A DNA stretch of 64,000 nt, taken from the NCBI GenBank assembly GCA_029339505.1, contig JAQISU010000119.1, positions 1,244,501-1,308,500 of the forward strand. Reading direction: 5' to 3'. The stretch comes from Unio delphinus. Lineage: Eukaryota; Mollusca; Bivalvia; Unionida; Unionidae. Below are positions 57,426-64,000 of the stretch, piece after piece (within the stretch, counting starts at the first letter, position 1; every line of letters begins with the position of its first letter). The notes below the pieces were generated by a model. The model ran no database searches and was not told the origin of the DNA. It worked only from the letters and a program-made list of their open reading frames with translations. A program made the position numbers and the translations under genes.

Positions 57426-57443
57426 AACTGTTATATATAAATT
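57426..57443. promoter_or_regulatory. 18-bp divergent promoter region
   Basis: The entire gap between the ATPase and zinc-ribbon start codons is 18 bp and consists of AACTGTTATATATAAATT. A TATATATAA core must serve one or both directions, or transcription begins inside the neighbouring gene. Copy A has a 17-bp gap with TTATTATAAATAA. Confidence 0.45.
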
Positions 57444-57653
57444 ATGGATCTATATTGTGTGAAGTGTAGGACGCGTACTGGCACAAATGACTTGACGACG
57501 ATTACAACGAAAAATAATCGATCAGCGCTTTCTGGTAAATGCGTACAATGTAGTACGAAAAAATTTAGATTTACTTCCCTTGGTAAAAATTCTTCGAATT
57601 TTCCAACCATGGCTTTAAAAAAAAACGAGGAGGTGATATTGCAGCCAAATTGA
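57444..57653 (+). CDS. Zinc-ribbon protein (copy B), 0-frame part of a likely fusion
   Basis: 69 residues starting MDLYCVKC. CxxC pairs at residues 5-8 and 33-36 form a zinc ribbon, followed by KKFRF. From residue 57 onward the frame runs through a nine-A run and ends after 13 further codons with no conserved features. The -1 frame continues from the same A-run into the phospholipase A2 domain. In the 0 frame the run reads as A-AAA-AAC. I infer that the main product may be a zinc ribbon-phospholipase fusion, with this 69-residue protein as the non-shifted form. The exact role of the ribbon is unknown. Confidence 0.72.
   Translation: MDLYCVKCRTRTGTNDLTTITTKNNRSALSGKCVQCSTKKFRFTSLGKNSSNFPTMALKKNEEVILQPN
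57620..57626 (+). promoter_or_regulatory. Candidate -1 frameshift heptamer A AAA AAC
   Basis: In the zinc-ribbon frame the codons are AAA-AAA-AAC, giving the X-XXY-YYZ heptamer A-AAA-AAC used by several retroviral gag-pro sites. A -1 slip moves translation into the frame CGA-GGA-GGT-GAT, the start of the phospholipase domain. I see no strong downstream stem or pseudoknot by eye. Confidence 0.5.
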
Positions 57654-57985
57654 CAAAACTCCCAGGAACACCGTGGGCAAAGTATCCAGGAGAAAAGCAC
57701 CTTCCAGGATATAGCTACTGTGGACCGGGAACACGATTAGATATCAGACTTGATGATCAAAATCAGCCCCGACCCGGCGAATATCCAATAAACGCTATTG
57801 ATAAGGCGTGTCATGCTCATGATGTCGCTTATAAAAGCAGCAATCTTCAACACAGACATCTCGCAGATGTAAAATTAATTCATGCGTTAAATGCTATTCC
57901 TGATAAATCCTTCAAAGAAAAGTTGGCTTCTTGGTTGGTAAAATCTGCTATGAAGGGTAAATTGATGTTAGGTGCTGGTAATTGA
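57626..57985 (+). CDS. Parvovirus-type phospholipase A2 domain (copy B)
   Basis: 119 residues in the -1 frame relative to the zinc ribbon. The calcium loop YCGPG lies at residues 31-35 and the catalytic pair HD at 65-66 within CHAHDVAY. That is the layout of the VP1 phospholipase A2 domain of parvoviruses, also reported from adintovirus-like elements. In those viruses it cuts phospholipids so that particles leave the endosome. The frame has no ATG before its last few codons and opens only from 57,587, so it depends on frameshifting, splicing or a non-ATG start. A hydrophobic/basic tail follows (LIHALN, KSAMKGKLMLGAGN). The integrase ATG is 18 bp after the stop. Confidence 0.85.
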   Translation, partial: RGGDIAAKLTKLPGTPWAKYPGEKHLPGYSYCGPGTRLDIRLDDQNQPRPGEYPINAIDKACHAHDVAYKSSNLQHRHLADVKLIHALNAIPDKSFKEKLASWLVKSAMKGKLMLGAGN

Positions 57986-58003
57986 AAATGCTAGCATTTT
58001 AAT

Positions 58004-58951
58004 ATGGAATCTATTTATTATTCTCCGAGAGGATACTGGAGAGGTTACGCAGCAATCAATAAACTCGCTAGCGCATCAAAGGTGAAAAAAACTACAGCGG
58101 CAAACTGGTTATCTAAACAGGCAATATGGCAAATTTATCTACCAGCGCCTAAACAAATTAACTATTCGCATTTTGATGTTACAACACCTAATGAAGTTCA
58201 TCAAGCTGATATACTATTTCTGCCGCATGACAACGGTTACAAATACGCGTTAACGTTAGTTGATATTGCAAGTCGATACAAAGAAGCAGAACCGTTAAAA
58301 ACAAAATCATCTACTGAAGTAGCTTCTGCATTTGAAAAAATTTATCGACGAGGTCCTCTACGCTGGCCAAATCTGTTACAAGTTGATCCTGGCAAGGAAT
58401 TTCAAGGTGTTGTTACATCTACGATGAAACATCATAATGTCGCCATCAGACGAGGACACACTGCGCTACATCGCGATCAGGCAATTGTTGAACGGTTTAA
58501 TAAAACCCTTGCTGAGCGGTTATTCGGATATCAATACGCAAAAGAATTCATCCAGGATAAACGATCCCGTGAATGGGTCAAGAGATTACCAGCTGTGATT
58601 ACCGCAATCAATAATGAGATTACTAGAACAATTAATATGAAACCTGTCAACGCTATTAAGAAGGCGTCTATCAAAATGGAAATCCAAGGAATTTCACAAA
58701 AAGAACCAATTCTTGGTAGTAATGTCATTGTAAGGTACTTATATGAACCAGCAGAGCTTGAGGGTGGTAAAAAAAGAGCTACTGATCCTATTTGGAGTGT
58801 CACTACGCATAATATATCCGGTATAACACGATCTACGGGTAGACCTCCAATCTATAGACTGGATTCAACTGCTCCTCAGCGGGGTTTTACACGCGAACAA
58901 TTACAAGTGATTCCTGAGGATACTCAATTACCACCGCGTGGTCTTAATTAG
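58004..58951 (+). CDS. Retroviral-type DDE integrase (copy B)
   Basis: 315 residues. The rve core has D69 (HQADILF), D128 (LQVDPGKEF) and E163 (AIVERFNKTL), i.e. the D-D-35-E-type triad of retroviral, Polinton and adintovirus integrases. A short N-terminal region (YYSPRGYWRGYAAINKLA) precedes it. The C-terminal part (IVRYLYEPAELEGGKKRATDPIWS, RPPIYRLDS) is a basic beta-rich domain as in Polinton integrases; I see no chromodomain and no HHCC zinc finger. It would process element ends and join them to target DNA. Its last 8 bp overlap the last codons of the convergent polymerase gene. Copy A has the same gene with stop codons. Confidence 0.93.
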   Translation: MESIYYSPRGYWRGYAAINKLASASKVKKTTAANWLSKQAIWQIYLPAPKQINYSHFDVTTPNEVHQADILFLPHDNGYKYALTLVDIASRYKEAEPLKTKSSTEVASAFEKIYRRGPLRWPNLLQVDPGKEFQGVVTSTMKHHNVAIRRGHTALHRDQAIVERFNKTLAERLFGYQYAKEFIQDKRSREWVKRLPAVITAINNEITRTINMKPVNAIKKASIKMEIQGISQKEPILGSNVIVRYLYEPAELEGGKKRATDPIWSVTTHNISGITRSTGRPPIYRLDSTAPQRGFTREQLQVIPEDTQLPPRGLN

Positions 58952-61900
58952 CACCCAGGGTGCTGTCACCCCGGCGTCTATTACACTCAAGACAGGTCAA
59001 CATCACATTGTTTCTGACATGACCGAGATTGTTATTTTTTCTGTCTACGGTGAATTGGCGAGGATCTTTATCCGAATACTGCCAACGCATTATACAATTG
59101 CAACTCGCGCAGTAATTATTTTGTTGTTGCTTCAAAAAGATTATTAATTCAGCATCAATGTCAAATTCTCGTTTATTTTTTTTATCCTGTTGTTTATAGC
59201 CAGAGAGTTTTTTTCTGATTATATCACCAGTGATAAAATCACCAGTGATAATATCGTTACCAATGATTTCATCGTCAACAACAATTCTTCGAAGTTGGTT
59301 TATTCGCCGTACTCTGGATACTGCGAGATAAACTAAATTTGACCACTCAATATGATTATCTACTATCCAAAGAGTTGTATCGGATATAGTCAATCCCTGT
59401 GAAGAGTGTATTGTTGCTGCATAACCTAGCGTCCACGGGGATTTATCAGCACCTAATGCATCTTTAACGACGCTGATATCAACCAACACAATATCATTTA
59501 ATACTAAATTCTGCTTTTGTTGTTGTCCAGGAATGTCAACGTCGATATTCTGCTTTCGTGTATCCTTAGGTCTATAACAGAGTGGTACTGGAAGCGTTGC
59601 AAATTTTTCTTTATGTAGCGCAAACAACTTCATCTGAAGTGCGTCTCTGACTATTTTTCTACTCGCGATTATTAAATCATTTGGCTTCCACATTTCCCAA
59701 AAATCATTCATGGGAGTTTCAGAGATTATTTCACGCGCTATTTCAGATTGGATTTTATCCGGTTGTAATCTAATTAGCGCTTTGAACTCGCGTAATTGTT
59801 CATCAAGTGATCTATGGTCGGTATTAATCTCTTCATAATAATCTACAAATCCTTTTAGCCATTCATGTGGAGATCCACCAACAAATGGCTGCGGTTGGCC
59901 GTGATCCCCGCACATGACGACTTTTGTATTTTTCAATAACAACCATTTAAGAAATATCTGTAATACTGTCAATGATACCGTGCATATTTCATCCCAGATT
60001 ATTATTTCAGGAATAAATTTATCGCCCATTCGATCAGGAGTCCATGTATCGCCTTTCCATCGAAAGAAGCTGTGATAAGTACAGGCTTTTACCCCCCGCG
60101 CTATCATCTCTCTGGCGAGTCTGTGAGTTGGTGTTAACACAACCATGTTAGTAGAAATACAAGTATTTCCACCACGACGAAATAATTCGATTGCACGAGT
60201 TGTCTTTCCTGATCCACCACAGCCGTTTAAATAAACTGTCTTGTATCTACAAATCGGATCGGATACGGGCGGTGCAGTAGAAAATTCTGATTGAATCTCT
60301 GAGATATTATGGTTACTTTTCAAGTATTTATCATCCATAGCAACGTCTGCGGATTTACAATACTCATGTAATGTTTCTTTTTTAAACCTCCAATTTCCCC
60401 ACGCTTCCTTAGGATCTGTGAATTTAGCTACATCTGATTTGTATTTCTCATGGATATACATCGAATCAGTAGCTACTCTAACCGCGGTATCGGGAAATCT
60501 GTTTATCATCGAGAATAGATTAATACAAGAATAGGCTAGCATAGAACTTCTCAAATGTGTGTACTGACAACTATATCCATCACAGTAGGTAACAACCGTA
60601 CCTAATTTCTCACCATTGGATCGAAAAGCATCCCTACGGGTTACAAATTTTCCTTTTTTTATTAAATCGGTTATGATAAAATCGTATTCTTCATTGTCTA
60701 AGATCAATCTCGAAGAATATTTTGCATTGTCAAATCTTCCACCTTGAGTGAATTTACCGATTATTCTTCGTCCGAGCTCTTTAGCCTCTCTATTCCTACC
60801 TTCGAATAACCTCTTAGACCAATCCATAAGTGTTTCACAATCTCCCAATTGTTTTCGTTGTTCGTTAATTATTTTTTCTAGATCGGGTTTTGGTAACCAA
60901 ACATCTTTCTGCGCGTTATAGCATATAATAGCTTCGCTGACAATTAATGATGTTAACATACCACAATCGATCATATATCGCAATAGCACAATTGGCATCC
61001 ACGCTTTTTCATACATATGTCTACCAAGCCAAAGATAACTACACGGATGTAACCCTGTAGCTAATTCGAATGATATCACACGAGCGAACCCGGTTAAATC
61101 AAAATCAGGCAATGGACCATTAATCGCAACACGAGTCATTTCATGTGTGGGATGTCCAAATCGTTTAAAATATTCAGAGCATTCTCCATATCCGAGAAAA
61201 CTTCCAGGATAACACGCGGATATATCAATTGAAATCATACCATCACGTGAGTATTTCGTATTCCACAATCCTCCATGACCCAATTCGACGCAACTCAACT
61301 TCACGTCATTGAGAAAATCACTTCGTGTTGGACGCCATGAGTTTTTTTCTCTTGCAAAGTGAGCTACCACTGATGGAATTGTGAAGCTATCCGTAAGTAG
61401 TTTTTCATTAGAAAATTCTTTAGAATTTTCAGGTGAAAATTCATTAGCGATTTTTCTCATTCTAGTATCTAATTCTTCAGTTCGATATAATTCACCATTT
61501 GGTTTTACAAACTGATCAAATCCTATTTCCGGATCCTCATTACTCCTGAGTAACCACATTGACACAGGGTCGTCTTTGGTTAATGTGTGAATAGCATCAA
61601 ATAATTTCTCTTCATAGAAACCATCCCTAGAAAATTCTTTAGGGATATATCGAACAGTTCTTTCTCGTGGAAATATATTTACCGCGGGTGTCCACGCGTG
61701 TTTGTTATGATCGATAATTTCAATTGGAGCTCCTCGCGATTGATATTTCGGTTCGTATAATATTTCTCCGGTTATTGTCGCTACCGATATTGGAAATTTT
61801 AATAATGCTTCTAATTTAGCTATATCGGAAATCCTTGCTCCATGTTGATTCACTGTTAATTCCCATTCGGTTATTTTTTTTCTTCGTAGATCAGTTAATT

Positions 61901-62498
61901 TATTTCCTCGGGATGCATTTTTGAAGTGTTCTATTAACCGTGTTGCTACACAATTAAGTGGCAAAGCCACTGATGATGAAAACATCGGAGTTAGTTTTGC
62001 AATACTTGGCTTATCATTTAGCTGATATATTCCGTAAACAACTGCTGTTACAGGGTAAGATTTCTCATAGTATGGTTTGTCAATTCCAGTTAAAATTCCT
62101 GGTTTGGAATCTCTACTCACAATAACAGTTTTTTTATCCTTAAGGATTGGGTCAAATTTATCTCTGATAATCCATTCACCTTCCTCTTCGATAATAAATT
62201 TTATTCTAAAAAAATACCTCCGTAGAGATTTCTTGCCAAGGTGTGAAAGTATCACAGCTGCTCTTATATCATTCATAGTAGCATCAATTATGGGTATATT
62301 GACATCTTCATCAATAATTCGAAATGTCGACCACGTATGAGATGCTCCATCACGCTTAAACTCATTAAAACAGTCGCTGATTTTACTCAATAGTGGTTTA
62401 TCATCTACTAGACTTTTAGGTATATCAGAGATTCTATCGAGATTAAATCTAGCATTTTTCCAAGGCTTAATTTTCGATAATCTCTTGAACTCCTTCAT
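58944..62498 (-). CDS. Family-B DNA polymerase-SF1 helicase-HNH fusion protein (copy B)
   Basis: 1184 residues without a stop. Residues 1-400 have no motif I can name. The polymerase part has motif A D425-ISACYPG, a GHP segment (448-450), motif B K573-ELGRRIIGKFTQGG and motif C T677-D678-S679, as in protein-primed family-B enzymes though with ATDS for the usual DTDS. The helicase part has Walker A GCGGSGKT (759-766), WDE (835-837), CGDHGQPQ (863-870), IHSSQGLT (1030-1037) and YLAVSRVRR (1057-1065), i.e. motifs I, II, III, V and VI of SF1. The C-terminus has CxxC at 1130/1133, VDRKNN (1151-1156) and CLECNRRRGD (1169-1178), an HNH-type zinc nuclease. No exonuclease motifs are evident. It should replicate the element with its own unwinding activity. 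Convergent with integrase, divergent from the zinc-finger gene. Confidence 0.9.
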   Translation of the reverse strand: MKEFKRLSKIKPWKNARFNLDRISDIPKSLVDDKPLLSKISDCFNEFKRDGASHTWSTFRIIDEDVNIPIIDATMNDIRAAVILSHLGKKSLRRYFFRIKFIIEEEGEWIIRDKFDPILKDKKTVIVSRDSKPGILTGIDKPYYEKSYPVTAVVYGIYQLNDKPSIAKLTPMFSSSVALPLNCVATRLIEHFKNASRGNKLTDLRRKKITEWELTVNQHGARISDIAKLEALLKFPISVATITGEILYEPKYQSRGAPIEIIDHNKHAWTPAVNIFPRERTVRYIPKEFSRDGFYEEKLFDAIHTLTKDDPVSMWLLRSNEDPEIGFDQFVKPNGELYRTEELDTRMRKIANEFSPENSKEFSNEKLLTDSFTIPSVVAHFAREKNSWRPTRSDFLNDVKLSCVELGHGGLWNTKYSRDGMISIDISACYPGSFLGYGECSEYFKRFGHPTHEMTRVAINGPLPDFDLTGFARVISFELATGLHPCSYLWLGRHMYEKAWMPIVLLRYMIDCGMLTSLIVSEAIICYNAQKDVWLPKPDLEKIINEQRKQLGDCETLMDWSKRLFEGRNREAKELGRRIIGKFTQGGRFDNAKYSSRLILDNEEYDFIITDLIKKGKFVTRRDAFRSNGEKLGTVVTYCDGYSCQYTHLRSSMLAYSCINLFSMINRFPDTAVRVATDSMYIHEKYKSDVAKFTDPKEAWGNWRFKKETLHEYCKSADVAMDDKYLKSNHNISEIQSEFSTAPPVSDPICRYKTVYLNGCGGSGKTTRAIELFRRGGNTCISTNMVVLTPTHRLAREMIARGVKACTYHSFFRWKGDTWTPDRMGDKFIPEIIIWDEICTVSLTVLQIFLKWLLLKNTKVVMCGDHGQPQPFVGGSPHEWLKGFVDYYEEINTDHRSLDEQLREFKALIRLQPDKIQSEIAREIISETPMNDFWEMWKPNDLIIASRKIVRDALQMKLFALHKEKFATLPVPLCYRPKDTRKQNIDVDIPGQQQKQNLVLNDIVLVDISVVKDALGADKSPWTLGYAATIHSSQGLTISDTTLWIVDNHIEWSNLVYLAVSRVRRINQLRRIVVDDEIIGNDIITGDFITGDIIRKKLSGYKQQDKKNKREFDIDAELIIFLKQQQNNYCASCNCIMRWQYSDKDPRQFTVDRKNNNLGHVRNNVMLTCLECNRRRGDSTLGAN

Positions 62499-62541
62499 AT
62501 TATAATTAAAACAAGTATTTAAATAAGAAAATTTTTATATA
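62499..62541. promoter_or_regulatory. 43-bp divergent promoter between polymerase and zinc-finger genes
   Basis: This AT-only-looking gap contains TATTTAAATA and ends TTTTATATAATG at the plus-strand start. The matching 40-bp gap of copy A (37,148-37,187) is strongly alike, including TATTTAAATA and TTATATAATG, while the surrounding copy A genes have decayed. Confidence 0.5.
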
Positions 62542-62874
62542 ATGAATCATTGCAAATGGCTTATGATTGGATCAAAGACTCCGTGTAACAAATCATGCAG
62601 AAATGAATTCTGTGGGTATCATATGCAGAGTGTGAGAAACGGTTCGGAGGGGCCTGTACCATGTTTGCATTGTGGGGTAGGTGTAAGAGGCAAGTCGCAG
62701 TTATGCATTAATTGCGGGGGTAAGCGTTATAGAGAGTTAAAACGTTATTATGACAAGCGAAGAATCAAAAATCCTAACGACGTCAATGACGGAAAAATCA
62801 TAAAAACTACGGCTGATTATTTAAAAAGATTTGCCAATGTTATAATTCAGCCAATTAACGAATTAGACAAATAG
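62542..62874 (+). CDS. Small Cys-rich zinc-finger protein (copy B)
   Basis: 110 residues. The N-terminal cluster has C4, C15, C19, C24 and H27. A second cluster has CLHC (41-44) and CINC (55-58), followed by GGKRYRELKRYYDKRR. The two clusters are well kept in copy A. No named family is recognised. Small proteins with such double zinc sites occur in large DNA viruses, and the basic helix after the second cluster suggests nucleic-acid binding. The start codon lies within TATATAATG. The HNH gene starts 17 bp after the stop, so the two could share one transcript. Confidence 0.72.
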   Translation: MNHCKWLMIGSKTPCNKSCRNEFCGYHMQSVRNGSEGPVPCLHCGVGVRGKSQLCINCGGKRYRELKRYYDKRRIKNPNDVNDGKIIKTTADYLKRFANVIIQPINELDK

Positions 62875-62891
62875 ATATATTATATATACAA

Positions 62892-63380
62892 ATGAGCCAA
62901 GAATTTCAAAGACATCCTGTTATTAAAAATTACGAAGCTTCTCGTGATGGTATTGTCAGACATTGTAAAAATAGGAAATCTATTGGGTGGGATAATGGTA
63001 TGGGGTATTTGATATTTAAAGCTGGAGGGAAAATGTATCTCAATCACCGTTTCGTCTTCGAAGTGTATAACGAATCAATCAAAGATGGTTTTGTTATTGA
63101 TCATATTGATTCCGATACTAAGAATAACAAATTGAACAACCTTCAAGCTATTTCTCAATGTGAAAACACAAAACGAGGAAGAACTGGGAAATACCCGAAA
63201 AATGCTAGATCCGTAAAGTCAATTAATACTGACAACAAGGAGATGGTATTTCAATCAATGTCAGAAGCTGGTAAGTATTTCGATATTCACACCTCCTCGG
63301 TACAAAAAGTAGCAGAGGGAATTTATAAGACCGCTTTTTCAAAGCGTTTTAAAAACAAAATTCAGTTTTCTTACGTATAA
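62892..63380 (+). CDS. NUMOD/HNH homing-type endonuclease (copy B)
   Basis: 162 residues, intact. The N-terminal part (HPVIKNYEASRDGIVRH, GYLIFKAGGKMYLNHRFV) resembles the NUMOD4-type lead of phage and giant-virus HNH endonucleases. The HNH core is H52 (NHRFVFE), D70-H71 (VIDHID) and N79/N82-N83 (KNNKLNNL). Residues about 105-148 (KSINTDNKEMVFQSMSEAGKYF, SSVQKVAEG) form a NUMOD1-type DNA-binding helix-turn-helix. These proteins make site-specific nicks or cuts and often spread themselves. It is a separate gene from the HNH at the end of the polymerase fusion and belongs to a different HNH subtype. Copy A holds a broken version. Confidence 0.85.
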   Translation: MSQEFQRHPVIKNYEASRDGIVRHCKNRKSIGWDNGMGYLIFKAGGKMYLNHRFVFEVYNESIKDGFVIDHIDSDTKNNKLNNLQAISQCENTKRGRTGKYPKNARSVKSINTDNKEMVFQSMSEAGKYFDIHTSSVQKVAEGIYKTAFSKRFKNKIQFSYV

Positions 63381-64000
63381 TACGTAAATGGAAATCTTAC
63401 GGATTTCACGGGAGATAACTCCGTTAGGTATAACGCGTGTGACAAATCATCAATGACAGAGTTACGGATCTTAAACATGGAAATATTAATGTTTCTAACA
63501 TTGATTGGAAAATCTTCGATTTTTCATTGGCTGTTATAATTACATAAATCTGAACAAAACACAATCAATTTTGTCTTTTTTCAAGTATTAACAGAACTGT
63601 TTTATAAACACGTCGTATTTAAACATTTTTTTTAATGTCTGTTTCAAGTATTATGTGTGTTTTCAACATTGTCAGTGATCGCTAATAAACAAACAAATAA
63701 TTACAATCACTACACCTCTTTTATATCACCTCGTCGTAATGAGTGTATATATACAAATTCGTCTTTATTATAATTGGGCATTTAGCCGAAATTCAAGTGT
63801 AAACAAAACCACACCGTCACACGTGGTATGAACGTTATTATTGACATTCAAAACCAAAGTTTCGATTTTGCGGTTTTGTTTACACTTGAATGTAGAATAG
63901 CCCGCGTCATCCATTGTCATTGTTCACCTATAATCTATTGTTGTACCGTCCTATGTGTATATAACCGCCTACCACACTAGATCAGGGGTTATTGTGCCGT
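63381..64000. other. Right edge, no gene; 20-bp inverted repeat
   Basis: The first 100 bp resemble copy A after its HNH gene. After about 63,480 I see no gene on either strand. ATTCAAGTGTAAACAAAACC (63,791-63,810) is perfectly repeated in inverted form at 63,872-63,891, with a 61-bp loop; this could be a MITE, an internal element hairpin or an element border. Confidence 0.6.

Larger units (their letters stand above)
56501..64000. mobile_element. Copy B: second element of the copy A family, left part
   Basis: It begins AGCAGCAGAGG, the same 11 bases as the copy A termini. It carries ATPase, zinc ribbon, phospholipase A2, integrase, polymerase-helicase-HNH, zinc-finger and HNH genes in the same order and orientation as copy A. 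All these frames are open. After the HNH gene a short stretch still resembles copy A (GGGAGATAA, GACAGAGTTAC, to about 63,475), but the penton/spike-like gene expected within 100 bp is not there. The right end is not in the window. Confidence 0.85.

Overview
The window looks like AT-rich, intron-era animal DNA, probably from a marine invertebrate such as a mollusc. The basis is a long satellite array, many TATG/ATAC, AC and ATT microsatellites, hAT transposons, a repeated animal transposon-type gene family, and large Polinton/adintovirus-like integrated elements. I see no conserved host multi-exon gene, tRNA or rRNA. The only candidate host genes are two tandem paralogous single-exon ORFs (25.2 and 28.8 kb) that resemble actinoporin-like cytolysins. 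The species cannot be named from the sequence.

Layout. 1-8566 is a satellite with a 41-bp unit, containing local higher-order repeats. 8.57-12.0 kb holds a terminal-repeat relic and the degraded C-terminal half of a classical Polinton DNA polymerase B. 14.26-16.31 kb is a dead hAT element. 17.34-21.70 kb is a small Polinton derivative with inverted terminal arrays of 58-bp repeats, two divergent TATA-promoter pairs, four gene remnants, and three histone-mRNA-type 3' stem-loops each followed by a purine-rich element. 21.9-23.6 kb is a broken transposon-type gene. 25.0-29.8 kb carries the tandem paralogs, with a 145-bp hAT MITE between them. 31,069-46,936 is a complete but decayed 15.9-kb virus-like integrated element (copy A) with terminal inverted repeats and a 5-bp target duplication. 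49-56.5 kb has three copies of an unidentified repeat, a possible LINE fragment and a solo Polinton terminal relic. 56,501-64,000 is the better preserved left part of a second element of the same family (copy B).

Copies A and B encode a replication/integration module: an A32-type packaging ATPase, a zinc-ribbon protein joined at a poly-A run to a parvovirus-type phospholipase A2 domain, a retroviral-type integrase, a protein fusing family-B DNA polymerase, SF1 helicase and HNH nuclease, a second small zinc-finger protein and a NUMOD/HNH homing-type endonuclease. Copy A also keeps a morphogenesis module: double-jelly-roll major capsid protein, adenain-like protease, pX-like protein, a penton/spike-like protein, a coiled-coil fibre-like protein and a membrane protein. 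Together they describe a virus-like transposon that could copy, package and integrate itself. Copy A is clearly dead. In copy B every visible replication gene is open, but the morphogenesis genes are not where synteny predicts before the window ends.

The most notable points are the polymerase-helicase-HNH fusion, the classical -1 frameshift heptamer linking zinc ribbon and phospholipase in copy B, and the histone-type 3' ends in the smaller Polinton.
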